Below, in pieces: positions 1 through 7,612 of a stretch of 64,000 nucleotides of DNA. Under the pieces are notes generated by a model. It was not told the origin of the DNA. It saw only the letters and a list, made by a program, of their open reading frames with translations, and made no database searches. The translations under genes and the position numbers were made by a program. Every line of letters starts with the position of its first letter. The first letter of the stretch is position 1. The DNA comes from Pseudomonas putida (GTDB lineage: Bacteria; Pseudomonadota; Gammaproteobacteria; Pseudomonadales; Pseudomonadaceae): positions 1 through 64,000 of the forward strand of contig NZ_MKZO01000014.1 of assembly GCF_001941965.1 (NCBI RefSeq). The letters are read 5' to 3'.

Positions 1-242
1 TCTGATCCATCTGGATCGAGGGGGATTAACTCATCTGGATGGTCAGGAATGCTTGTCTCTGAGTGCCGGGGGGGTTGGAGGTCTCTGCCAGGCTCAGGAT
101 GGATGCTGTTGCTGATGGCCTCATCGCATCGAGCAGCGACAACCCCAATAAAAACCAGCAGCCCCGGCCCGCAACGGTCCGGCTGACATGCGCGCGCGTC
201 CCGAGGGTGTCTGTCCGCTATTCAATGACTTTCGAGGTAAGT
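1..242. other. Left edge, no gene assigned
   Basis: No convincing coding sequence was seen. The reading frame of the downstream MFS gene stays open back to position 63, but the upstream part lacks a membrane or signal pattern and the best ribosome binding site sits just before 243. The stretch probably holds the promoter of that gene and the end of whatever lies to the left. Confidence 0.4.
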
Positions 243-1547
243 ATGTCTCCGCGTTTGCTGGCGATGGCGCTGGCACCCCTGCTCGGGCTGTTCATCATGG
301 CCCTGGGCAACGGCTTCCTGTCTTCCCTGACCACCCTGCGCCTGGACGAGGCCGGCGAGTCGGCCACCATGATCGGTATGGTCTCCTCCGCCTACTTCAT
401 CGGCCTGACCCTCGGCGCCGTGTTCAACGACCGCCTGATCCTGCGCATCGGCCATATCCGCGCCTACAGCAGCTTCGCCTCGCTGATCGCCGTGACCATC
501 CTCCTGCAGGGCCTGTTCGTCGATACCTGGGGCTGGATGGTGCTGCGCCTGATCAACGGCTGGGCCACGGTCGGGGTGTTCCTGGTGATCGAAAGCTGGC
601 TGCTGATGGCTGGCGACACCAAGGTCCGCGGCCGCCTGCTGGCCCTGTACATGATCGCCTTCTACGGCGCCGGCGTACTCAGCCAGGCCGGCCTGGGCGA
701 GTTGGCCAACATGGGCGACATGGCGCCGTTCATGGTCGCCGGCATGCTGGCCTCGCTGTCGGTACTGCCGATCGTGATCCTGCCGCGGGTGTCGCCGATC
801 CTCGAGCATGTCGAGCCGCTGAAACCGCGCCAGTTGCTGAGCGTGACCCCCACCGGCCTGATCGGCTGCTTCGGCTCGGGTGTGACCATCGCGGCGGTCT
901 ACACCCTGCTGCCGCTGTACCTGCAACGTATCGGCCTGGACGTCGGTGAAGTCGGGCAAATGATGGCCTGGGTGATCCTCGGCGCCATGCTCCTGCAATA
1001 CCCGGTGGGCCGCTGGTCCGACCGCAAGGACCGCCAGGACGTGCTGATCGCCCTCGCCGCCGCGTGCGTGGTGCTGTCGGTGGTGATCGTGCTGCTGCCG
1101 TCCAACTCGGTGCTGTTGCCGGCCATGCTGTTCCTTCTCGGTGGCGGTGTGTTCGCGGTGTACCCGGTGTCGGTCAGCCACGCGGCCGACCGTGCCCCGG
1201 TCGAGGCGCTGGTGCCGATGATCCAGGGCATGCTGCTGATCAACTCGCTGGGCTCGGCCATGAGTCCGCTGGCGATCTCGCCCGTGATGAACACCTACGG
1301 CGCGGCCGGGCTGTTCTGGGCCTTCGCGGCGGTCAACCTGGCCATGGTCGGGTTCTTCCTGCTGCGCCGCGGCAAGCGTCCGGTGCCGGCCAACCCGGCG
1401 CCGTTCGTGCCGTCTGCGACCTTCTCGCCGACCGGCGCCGAACTGCGGGTCACCGACGACCTGCGCCATGCCGCCCAGGAACACCCGCCGGTGCCCGAGT
1501 GCGACAACGCCCACTCCCCGCCCGTGCCCCGCGCCGGCGTGGAATAA
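243..1547 (+). CDS. MFS transporter, YcaD-like
   Basis: Predicted 434-residue inner-membrane transporter of the major facilitator superfamily. About twelve hydrophobic segments run from residue 5 to about 385. A charged loop with the MFS signature spirit (GRWSDRKDRQD) follows the eighth segment, and the C-terminal tail of about 50 residues is soluble and proline-rich. I chose the ATG at 243 because GAGGT lies 5 bases upstream; an in-frame ATG at 225 is possible. The overall pattern resembles YcaD-like MFS proteins of Pseudomonas, whose substrates are mostly unknown. It is followed 44 bases later by a secreted PEBP-like gene on the same strand. Substrate not assignable. Confidence 0.85.
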   Translation: MSPRLLAMALAPLLGLFIMALGNGFLSSLTTLRLDEAGESATMIGMVSSAYFIGLTLGAVFNDRLILRIGHIRAYSSFASLIAVTILLQGLFVDTWGWMVLRLINGWATVGVFLVIESWLLMAGDTKVRGRLLALYMIAFYGAGVLSQAGLGELANMGDMAPFMVAGMLASLSVLPIVILPRVSPILEHVEPLKPRQLLSVTPTGLIGCFGSGVTIAAVYTLLPLYLQRIGLDVGEVGQMMAWVILGAMLLQYPVGRWSDRKDRQDVLIALAAACVVLSVVIVLLPSNSVLLPAMLFLLGGGVFAVYPVSVSHAADRAPVEALVPMIQGMLLINSLGSAMSPLAISPVMNTYGAAGLFWAFAAVNLAMVGFFLLRRGKRPVPANPAPFVPSATFSPTGAELRVTDDLRHAAQEHPPVPECDNAHSPPVPRAGVE

Positions 1548-1591
1548 GGGTCTACACTGCGGTGCCCGGAGCATTTCGAAGGAGCACCGCA

Positions 1592-2131
1592 GTGAACACC
1601 ACCACCCGCTCGCTGGCTGGCGCGATCGCGCTGCTGGCACTGACCGGCGTCGCCCAGGCGGCGCCGTTGTCAATCCACTCCACCGCCTTCAAGGATGGCG
1701 GCACCGTTCCCCTCGCCCAGGTCGGGCCCGATGCCAATTGCGGCAAGGGCCAGGGCCTGTCGCCGCAAGTCAGCTGGAAAAACCTGCCGGAAGGCACCCG
1801 CTCGGTGGCGCTGCTGATGTTCGACCCGGACGGCGCCAAGGGCCTCGGGGTCAGTCACTGGGTCGCCTACAACATCGATGCCAAGCGTGGCGAGATCGCC
1901 GAAGGTGCGAGCGAAGGCATCACCGTTGGCAAGAACATCAGGGGCGACACGGCCTACCGCGGCCCCTGCCCGCCTGCCGGCGACAATCCCCATCACTACG
2001 CCCTGACCCTGATCGCCAGCGACCTGGCGCCGGACGCGCTACCCGCAGGCCTGGACCGCGAGGGATTGATCAAGGCACTGCAAGGCCATGCCCTGGGTGG
2101 GCAAAGCCTGATCGGCCTGTACGGTCACTGA
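1592..2131 (+). CDS. Secreted YbhB/YbcL-type PEBP family protein
   Basis: A 179-residue protein with a signal peptide (residues 1-24, ending AQAAP) and the phosphatidylethanolamine-binding / Raf-kinase-inhibitor-like fold. The family hallmarks are visible: LSPQVSWKNLPEGTRSVALLMFDPD, here interrupted only by normal spacing, then HWVAYNID, then YRGPCPPAG followed by HHYALTLIA. These line the anion-binding pocket in YbhB. The start is a GTG at 1592 with AAGGAG ending 7 bases before it; no ATG lies in a sensible place. Its 3' end overlaps the convergent gene on the minus strand by 7 bases. Biological role in bacteria is not established. Confidence 0.85.
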   Translation: MNTTTRSLAGAIALLALTGVAQAAPLSIHSTAFKDGGTVPLAQVGPDANCGKGQGLSPQVSWKNLPEGTRSVALLMFDPDGAKGLGVSHWVAYNIDAKRGEIAEGASEGITVGKNIRGDTAYRGPCPPAGDNPHHYALTLIASDLAPDALPAGLDREGLIKALQGHALGGQSLIGLYGH

Positions 2132-3219
2132 GCCTTCTTCGGCCTGGGGATCAACCAGCCGAGGATCACACCCTTCTTCGGCGCCGCGTCGATCAGCGGC
2201 TCGGCGTCGTACCAGCGCACACGATCGAGGGCGTCCGCCTTTTCGCCTGCGCTGCCACGCAGGCGCAGGCCGTCGCTGCACTTTCCCGAGGCCAGGCATA
2301 ACCGGGCGTAGCCGTAGACCACGAAGGAGTGCGCGTCTTCAGGCCTACAGCCCTTGGCCCCGACCTTCTTGATCGCACATTGCACTTCGAGGATCAGCGG
2401 CGAGCCGCCGTCGATGGCCTTGCGGATCACCGCCATGGTGCCCTTGACGGTGTGCGGCAATTTCTCGCCATTGGGATACTCGACCAGCTTCATGTCGGTT
2501 TCGAACAGGGCATGGTTGCTTACGCGCTTGCAGCGGTCGGGGATCACTACCCGGTAGAAGAACTCGCCGAACTTCTTGCCATTGAGCCCCTTGGCCAGCT
2601 CCGGGTTGTCCAGGCCGGGGACGATCTGTCGCAATTCGGCCATTACCGGCGCAGGAATGTCGGCGGTAGTGGCGAACTGGCCCTTGTACTTGCGGTAAAA
2701 AGACTGCAAGCGGCCCAGCAGCTTGCGCTGGGAGGCGACTGACGCCTCGGTGATGCTGCCGTCCTCGACATACAGGTCGCCGAGGAACGCCCGCTCGTCG
2801 ATGCACGACTGGTCGGGCGCCGAACCGCGAATCACCGCCGTGTTGAACAACGCCCCGATCGAACTGCCGCCTTCGGTGAGTTCGGGCGGGTTGCTGAAGC
2901 TGTAGTGGCCGTCGTTGTTCTTGGGCAGTTCCTGGCCCCAGACCGCCACGCCCAACGGCGACACCAGGCGATTGGGCTCCAGGGTGCTGCAGTTTTCCTT
3001 GTAGGCCTGGCAGTTGTGGTAGTTGAACACCGTGGCTGCGGAATGCCCGTAGCAGAAGCCGAAGCCTTGCTGGCTGGTGGGCGCGGGCATGTTGTCGAGG
3101 ACCTTGCTTTCCTTCACCGTCCACTCTTCGCCGTAATAGACCTCGACGCTGACGTACTCCTCCTTGGCGTGAACGAGGAGCGGGAACAGGCACAGAATGA
3201 TCGGCAGGAGGCGATTCAA
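2125..3219 (-). CDS. Secreted papain-like cysteine protease homologue
   Basis: A 364-residue protein with an N-terminal signal peptide (about residues 1-18). It has a papain-type core: a Gln-Gln pair at 50-51 preceding Cys56 in the motif GFGFCYGHSAA, and a late His297 in EDAHSFVVYGY. Cys then His separated by about 240 residues, with Gln shortly before the Cys, is the order of clan CA family C1 enzymes. A possible third residue is Asp337 in RWYDAEP instead of the usual Asn. The protein has further cysteines consistent with disulfides in the periplasm. I do not recognise a named family. It stands alone, convergent with the PEBP-like gene. Confidence 0.7.
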   Translation of the reverse strand: MNRLLPIILCLFPLLVHAKEEYVSVEVYYGEEWTVKESKVLDNMPAPTSQQGFGFCYGHSAATVFNYHNCQAYKENCSTLEPNRLVSPLGVAVWGQELPKNNDGHYSFSNPPELTEGGSSIGALFNTAVIRGSAPDQSCIDERAFLGDLYVEDGSITEASVASQRKLLGRLQSFYRKYKGQFATTADIPAPVMAELRQIVPGLDNPELAKGLNGKKFGEFFYRVVIPDRCKRVSNHALFETDMKLVEYPNGEKLPHTVKGTMAVIRKAIDGGSPLILEVQCAIKKVGAKGCRPEDAHSFVVYGYARLCLASGKCSDGLRLRGSAGEKADALDRVRWYDAEPLIDAAPKKGVILGWLIPRPKKAQ

Positions 3220-3387
3220 GGCAGGAATCTCGGGAGAACGGGCTATTAAGCGAAGCGTACAAGCAGGTATGTCGTTGCGCCACTACCGCCCGGAAACCTC
3301 TTAACAAAATGTTGCAAGTCGTCATCGCTATATAGAATGCTATACGTCGAAAAACAGCCCAAGAGCCCTGCCATAGAGAGGCCACGC

Positions 3388-4053
3388 ATGACCACCGCCG
3401 TGTATCCCAAGGAAGCCACCGGGGCGAACTACGCCCTCGACCTGATGAACTATGCCCAGGCCCGTACCTGGGAAGCCGTGGACGCCATCGCCGCGGTGAT
3501 TCGTCCGGGCATGACCGAAAAGGAAGCCACCCTGCTCGGCAAGCAGATCCTCGTCGACCTGAACATGGAACGCATCTGGCACCCGCTGCTGGTGCGTTTC
3601 GGCGCCAATACCCTGAAAGCCTTCAACGAACGCTCGGAAGGCGATCCGGTGCTGGGCGAGAACGATATCTTCTTCATCGACATGGGCGTGGTCTGGAAGG
3701 GCCATGAAGGCGATGCCGGGGCGACCTTCACCGTCGGCGACGACGCCGAGATGATCGCCTGTGCGGCGGCAGCCAAGAGCCTGTACCAGCGGGTCGAGGC
3801 GCACTGGCGCGCATCGGGGTGCAGCGGGGTCGAGCTGTATGACTTTGCCCACGAACAGGCCGAGGCCATGGGCTGGAAGCTGAACCTGGATATCAAGGGG
3901 CACCGGGTCAGTGATTTCCCCCATGCCATCTACCGCGCCGGGGACCTGGGGGATTACGACGGGCAGCCGAACAAGGGGTTGTGGATTCTGGAGATCCAGA
4001 TTGCCCATCCCACCAAGGCGTATGGTGCGTTCTACGAAGATCTCCTGGCTTGA
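3388..4053 (+). CDS. M24 (methionine/proline aminopeptidase fold) family protein
   Basis: Predicted 221-residue cytoplasmic protein of the pita-bread metallopeptidase superfamily. Five metal-ligand positions can be matched: two Asp in FFIDMGVVWKGHEGDAG, a His in KGHRVSDFPHA, a Glu in WILEIQIAHP and a final Glu in FYEDLL. It is short for an aminopeptidase P and lacks an N-terminal creatinase domain, so it resembles the stand-alone M24 proteins often called Xaa-Pro aminopeptidase-like. The ATG at 3388 is preceded by GAGAGG; the open frame extends to 3337 without a better start. Monocistronic, ending in a REP pair. Substrate unknown. Confidence 0.8.
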   Translation: MTTAVYPKEATGANYALDLMNYAQARTWEAVDAIAAVIRPGMTEKEATLLGKQILVDLNMERIWHPLLVRFGANTLKAFNERSEGDPVLGENDIFFIDMGVVWKGHEGDAGATFTVGDDAEMIACAAAAKSLYQRVEAHWRASGCSGVELYDFAHEQAEAMGWKLNLDIKGHRVSDFPHAIYRAGDLGDYDGQPNKGLWILEIQIAHPTKAYGAFYEDLLA

Positions 4054-4063
4054 CACCGATCCC

Positions 4064-4155
4064 TTGTGGGAGCCGGCGTTGCCGGCGATGAGGCCGGACC
4101 AGACAACATCGCTGTCATTGCCGGCCTCATCGCCGGCAACGCCAGCTCCCACAGG
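4064..4155. repeat. REP pair (inverted)
   Basis: Two inverted copies of the Pseudomonas REP sequence. The left copy runs TTGTGGGAGCCGGCGTTGCC and on to GATGAGGCCGG. The right copy begins CCGGCCTCATCGCCGGCAAC and ends in CTCCCACAG. The right arm carries CCAGCTCCC instead of CCGGCTCCC, so it is a hybrid of the two REP subfamilies in this window. It lies just after the M24 gene stop. Confidence 0.9.
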
Positions 4156-4229
4156 GTTTAGTGGTGAATTGCAGTTCTGCATGCTGCTCGGAGCACGACG
4201 ATGGACAAACTCCCCCTGTTGCTGTCCGC

Positions 4230-4775
4230 TCAACTGACCTGAGGCCCCCAGGCGGTCATCAGCGGCCCCTCCACGCCTCCCAGTGGATCGGCCTCCGGCA
4301 ACGGCACGCGGGCGATACGCCCTTGCGAATCGGCGTGGTTGCCACTGCCGGGACGCTGAATATCGTAGTCCTCCTGCCCGCGCGGGTAGGCGCCCACCAC
4401 GAGAAAGTCCTTGCTGCACTCGACGCAGCGATGGCCGGTGCCCGCTGGCAGGACCAGCACATCACCGGGTTCCAGGCTCAGGGTCTGTCCCGACTCGCCG
4501 CCCAAAGTCACCCGTGCCCGCCCGTGCACCACCGCCAGCGCCTCGTGGGCCGTGGAATGGTAGTGGTGATAGTCGTAGATGCCGGCGCGCCATAGTGGAA
4601 TCCATTGGTTTTCGCTGAACAGTGCTCCGAAGGCGTCGGCCAATGCCGCGCCGTTGGTACTGCGCAGGTGATAGTGCAGCACCGGCAGGTGGCTGTTCGG
4701 CGTGGACCCGTCATCGTGGAAGTACAGTTGCCGGACATGTTCCAGGCCCCGTTGCAGATCATCGAAAGCGTGCAT
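4230..4775 (-). CDS. Cupin domain protein, YjlB-like
   Basis: A 181-residue single-domain cupin, probably a cytoplasmic metal-binding protein. The first cupin motif is visible as YDYHHYHSTAHEALAVVHG (two His of the pair plus Glu). The second motif is LSLEPGDVLVLPAGTGHR, with the last His as ligand. Length and order match YjlB-like cupins of unknown function. The gene starts 3 bases after the stop of exonuclease III and is the last member of a three-gene minus-strand operon, so it is probably co-transcribed with xthA. No substrate can be inferred. Confidence 0.8.
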   Translation of the reverse strand: MHAFDDLQRGLEHVRQLYFHDDGSTPNSHLPVLHYHLRSTNGAALADAFGALFSENQWIPLWRAGIYDYHHYHSTAHEALAVVHGRARVTLGGESGQTLSLEPGDVLVLPAGTGHRCVECSKDFLVVGAYPRGQEDYDIQRPGSGNHADSQGRIARVPLPEADPLGGVEGPLMTAWGPQVS

Positions 4776-4778
4776 GGT

Positions 4779-5567
4779 TTACCTCTTCTTGCGCGTCCCC
4801 AGCTCGATCCAGGTCGGCGCGTGGTCACTGGCCTTGGCTTCGTTGCGCACCCAGGCATCGACCCCTGCGTTCTTCAGATAGGGGGCCAGGGCGCGGTTGA
4901 GCAGCAGGTGATCGATACGCAACCCCGAGTTCCTCTCCCAGTGCTGGCGAAAGTAGTCCCAGAAGGTGTAGAAGCGCTCGTGCGGATAAAGGTGACGCAG
5001 CGAATCGAGCCAACCCTGTTCCAGCAAGCGCTGGTAGCAATCTCGACTTTCAGGCTGCAGCAAGGCGTCCTTGAGCCAGGAGCGGGGGTTGTAGATGTCG
5101 AAGTCGGTCGGCACTACGTTGTAGTCACCGGCGAGCACTACCGGGTGCTCGCTATCGTGGAGCGACCGGGCATGGGTGATCAGTTGTTCGAACCAGGCCA
5201 GCTTGTAGTCGAACTTCGGTCCGGGCCGGGGATTGCCATTGGGCAGGTACAGACAGGCAATGATCACGCCATGGGCAGCCGCTTCCAGGTAACGACGCTG
5301 GGGGTCGCCCTCCATGCCCGGCAATCCACGGCGGATTTCCAGCGGCTCGGCATCGCGCGCAAGAATCGCCACGCCATTCCAGGAGGGCTGCCCGGAATAA
5401 AGGCTGCCATAACCGGCCTGCGCCAGGGCCTGGACGGGAAAATCCGCCGCCTTGAGTTCCTGCAGGCAGGCGATATCCGGTTTTTCGCGTTCCAGCCACG
5501 CCAGCAGGTTAGGCAGGCGCGCACGAATACCGTTGATATTGAAGGTGGCGATCTTTAGCGCTTTCAT
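4779..5567 (-). CDS. xthA: Exonuclease III / AP endonuclease
   Basis: A 262-residue enzyme of the exonuclease III family (EEP fold), which cleaves DNA at abasic sites and removes 3' blocks in base excision repair. Hallmarks in order: KIATFNINGIRAR at the N terminus, CLQELKA with the metal-binding Glu near residue 41, LAGDYNVVPTDFDIYNP with catalytic Asp and Asn near 150, and RIDHLLL then SDHAPTW with the catalytic Asp-His near the C terminus. Full length for the family. It overlaps the upstream small gene by four bases (ATGA) and is followed closely by a cupin gene. Pseudomonas genomes usually have more than one such enzyme, so the symbol is by family. Confidence 0.88.
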   Translation of the reverse strand: MKALKIATFNINGIRARLPNLLAWLEREKPDIACLQELKAADFPVQALAQAGYGSLYSGQPSWNGVAILARDAEPLEIRRGLPGMEGDPQRRYLEAAAHGVIIACLYLPNGNPRPGPKFDYKLAWFEQLITHARSLHDSEHPVVLAGDYNVVPTDFDIYNPRSWLKDALLQPESRDCYQRLLEQGWLDSLRHLYPHERFYTFWDYFRQHWERNSGLRIDHLLLNRALAPYLKNAGVDAWVRNEAKASDHAPTWIELGTRKKR

Positions 5568-5806
5568 GCGTCCGGATCGGCCAGCCGACTTTCCAGTGCA
5601 TCTTCCAGCGCCCGGGCGTGACCGCTGTTGGCCAGGGCCTTGAGCGCCATGTATTCATCCCAGTCCACCACGCCGCTGGCGAGCAGTTCCTCTGTGCCCT
5701 GCAGCAGGCTGGTGTGCCAGGCATCCGGCGAGTCCAGGCGGTAGCCATCGTCGCTGAGCAGGTCGTGCCAGGCCTGGAGTTCCGGGCGGTGGGGTTTGTC
5801 GTTCAT
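5564..5806 (-). CDS. Small conserved protein upstream of xthA
   Basis: An 80-residue acidic soluble protein with no signal peptide and no motif I recognise. Its stop overlaps the start of xthA by four bases, so the two are translationally coupled. This, with the coding-like amino-acid composition, is the main evidence that it is a real gene. It is first in the operon small protein - xthA - cupin. The upstream region to 5952 is shared with the divergent PfpI-like gene. Confidence 0.65.
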   Translation of the reverse strand: MNDKPHRPELQAWHDLLSDDGYRLDSPDAWHTSLLQGTEELLASGVVDWDEYMALKALANSGHARALEDALESRLADPDA

Positions 5807-5952
5807 GGTGGCGTGTCCTGATCTTCTACCTGTTGCTTATGAGCCCCGGCGGACGGCGGGCGTTCAGAAAAACCAAACTTTTCCCGGCTCGCGGCCCTCA
5901 ACACCCAGGAGGCGACAACCGTCGTCATGACCTGAACGGGAGGAGCTCATCC

Positions 5953-6510
5953 ATGGCTCAGCAACTGCAAGGCAAGAAGATCCTGGTGATCACCTCGAAC
6001 GCTGGCGTCGAGCGCGACGAACTGCTCAAGCCGCTGGAGGCACTGCGCAATCTTGGCGCGACCCTGATCCACGGCTCGATCAAGGGCGGGACGGTGCAGA
6101 CCTTCCTGCACGACACCGAGAAGGATCGGGCAGTCGAATCCGATGCCAAACTGAAAGACCAACAGGAAGCGGACTTCGATGCCCTGGTGATTCCAGGCGG
6201 CACCGTCAACGCGGACACCCTGCGCACCGACGAGGATGCGCGGCGCCTGATCAATGAATTCAGCCTGGCCGGCAAGGTGATCGCGGCGATCTGCCATGGG
6301 CCTTGGGCGCTGATCGATGCCGGGGTGGCCGAGGGCAAGACGCTGACGTCATATCCCAGCGTGAAGATTGACCTGGGCAACGCCGGGGCCGAGTGGGTGG
6401 ACAAGGAGGTGCAGACCTGCGGAGCGAAAGGCTGGACCCTGATCACTTCGCGCAAGCCGGATGATATCCCGGCGTTCAATCGGGCGATTGCCGAGGCGCT
6501 GGTGGACTGA
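5953..6510 (+). CDS. DJ-1/PfpI family protein
   Basis: A 185-residue cytoplasmic protein of the DJ-1/PfpI superfamily (class I glutamine-amidotransferase-like fold). The nucleophile elbow is AAICHGPWAL with Cys114-His115, the canonical CHGP form of PfpI/YhbO-type proteins. The N terminus KKILVITSNAGVERDELLKP and the central FDALVIPGGTVNAD also fit. Members are stress-linked hydrolases or deglycases, with activity still debated. ATG at 5953 has GGGAGGAG 7 bases upstream; the open frame to 5833 has no comparable start. Monocistronic, followed by a REP pair. Confidence 0.85.
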   Translation: MAQQLQGKKILVITSNAGVERDELLKPLEALRNLGATLIHGSIKGGTVQTFLHDTEKDRAVESDAKLKDQQEADFDALVIPGGTVNADTLRTDEDARRLINEFSLAGKVIAAICHGPWALIDAGVAEGKTLTSYPSVKIDLGNAGAEWVDKEVQTCGAKGWTLITSRKPDDIPAFNRAIAEALVD

Positions 6511-6530
6511 TTTCTCGGGTGCCTGTACTG

Positions 6531-6613
6531 GCCTTATCGCCGGCAACGCCGGCTCCCACAGGTTTGGCGTACACCGCGATACCTGTGGGAGCCGGCGTTG
6601 CCGGCGATAAGGC
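6531..6613. repeat. REP pair, perfect 33-bp inverted repeat
   Basis: Bases 6531-6563 and 6581-6613 are exact reverse complements over 33 bases, with a 17-base spacer. Each arm contains the GCCGGCAACGCCGGC core and CTCCCACAGG tail. The pair lies between the convergent PfpI-like and PepSY genes and can act as a bidirectional transcription barrier. Confidence 0.92.
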
Positions 6614-6624
6614 ACTCAAGGCGG

Positions 6625-6894
6625 TCAGTGATCCATCTCATCCTTCACGATCTTGCCGCTGTGCGGATCGACCTTGAATTCGTACTTCATGCCATCGGCC
6701 TTCATCCCTTCGCCTTCCCAATGGCCGTCATCGGCTTCGATCTTGGTGATCTGGGTGTAGCCGGCCGCCTTGAGGGTGGTTTCGGCCTGGGCCTGGGTGA
6801 CTTTCCAGTCCGCGCCAGGCTGGTCGGCGAAGGCCGGGCCGGCCAGGGCGCCGATCAGGGCGAGGCCGGCGAACATCGAGGTCAGTGGTTTCAT
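6625..6894 (-). CDS. PepSY domain periplasmic protein
   Basis: An 89-residue secreted protein: signal peptide (about 1-23, ending AFADQ) followed by a single PepSY domain (AETTLKAAGYTQITKIEADDGHWEGE, continuing to the YEFKVDPHSGKIVKDE hairpin). Such small PepSY proteins are thought to inhibit or chaperone periplasmic proteins and are often induced by two-component systems. Start at 6894 chosen because AAGGAGCT lies 6 bases upstream and the signal peptide begins there. The 18-base palindrome at 6914-6931 is about 20 bases upstream and is a plausible operator. Divergent from ridA-like. Confidence 0.85.
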   Translation of the reverse strand: MKPLTSMFAGLALIGALAGPAFADQPGADWKVTQAQAETTLKAAGYTQITKIEADDGHWEGEGMKADGMKYEFKVDPHSGKIVKDEMDH

Positions 6895-6913
6895 GGGACA
6901 GCTCCTTGTTTTG

Positions 6914-6931
6914 CATGAAAGGTCTTTCATG
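6914..6931. promoter_or_regulatory. 18-base palindrome between PepSY and RidA genes
   Basis: CATGAAAGGTCTTTCATG is a perfect inverted repeat with 8-base arms and a 2-base centre. It lies 20 bases before the PepSY start codon and 100 bases before the RidA start, in a 136-base divergent gap. It could be a dimeric regulator site or a 5' UTR hairpin. Confidence 0.4.
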
Positions 6932-7030
6932 GACTGGCACGCCAGGCGCAAGGTTCAGCCGGATTCGCCGCGAATGGCTGCACGGCTTACACTGTGCGGC
7001 CGTTTCATTCAGTCAACGCAAGGGACCCCC

Positions 7031-7411
7031 ATGGCCAACCACGACATCACCTACATTCCCGACCCGGACCCGGAATCGATTTCCTCCGATGTGACCGGCT
7101 TCAACGGCATCCTGATGTCCACCCAGATCCCCACCCGCGCCGACGGCAGCCTGGAGCTGGGCGATATCACAGCGCAGAGCGAATGCACCCTGCAGGCCCT
7201 GAAAGTGGCCCTGGAAAAAGCCGGCAGCTCGATGGACCGGGTGCTGCACCTGACCATCTACCTGACCGACATGGCCGAGCGCGCGGCGTTCAACGAGGTG
7301 TACCAGCGCTTCTTCCAGCAACCCTGGCCGGTGCGTGCGGCGGTGGGCGTAGCGGAGCTGGCGGTGGAAGGGATGAAGGTGGAAGTCACGGCGATGGCGG
7401 CCAAGGCCTGA
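7031..7411 (+). CDS. RidA family protein (YjgF/YER057c/UK114)
   Basis: A 126-residue protein of the RidA superfamily, trimeric enamine/imine deaminases that clear reactive 2-aminoacrylate-type intermediates. The C-terminal signature PVRAAVGVAEL carries the Arg that binds the substrate carboxylate, followed by AVEGMKVEVTAMA. The central VLHLTIYLTDMAERAAFNEVYQRFF is typical. ATG at 7031 is preceded by a weak AAGGGA. Pseudomonas has several RidA paralogues, and this could be one of the Rid1-3 subgroups rather than archetypal RidA. Monocistronic, followed by REP. Confidence 0.85.
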   Translation: MANHDITYIPDPDPESISSDVTGFNGILMSTQIPTRADGSLELGDITAQSECTLQALKVALEKAGSSMDRVLHLTIYLTDMAERAAFNEVYQRFFQQPWPVRAAVGVAELAVEGMKVEVTAMAAKA

Positions 7412-7434
7412 TCTCCCCAGGCTGAACGCGAGAC

Positions 7435-7525
7435 CCTGTGGGAGCTGGCTTGCCAGCGAGGAGGCCAGACCAGACACCTTCTTTGTCATTGAAGGCCCTA
7501 TCGCTGGCAAGCCAGCTCCCACAAG
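7435..7525. repeat. REP pair (GCTGGCTTGCCAGC subfamily)
   Basis: Left arm starts CCTGTGGGAGCTGGCTTGCC. Right arm contains CGCTGGCAAGCCAGCTCCCA. The two arms are inverted around a 30-40 base spacer, between ridA-like and rlhA. The left arm has GAGGAGGCC where other copies have GATGAGGCC. Confidence 0.9.
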
Positions 7526-7612
7526 GACCGGTGAGCAGCATTCGGATGCCCCCCGGCCATTTCGCCGCTACAATGCGCGCCTTGACCGTGAAGCAGCCCG
7601 AAAAAAAACATT

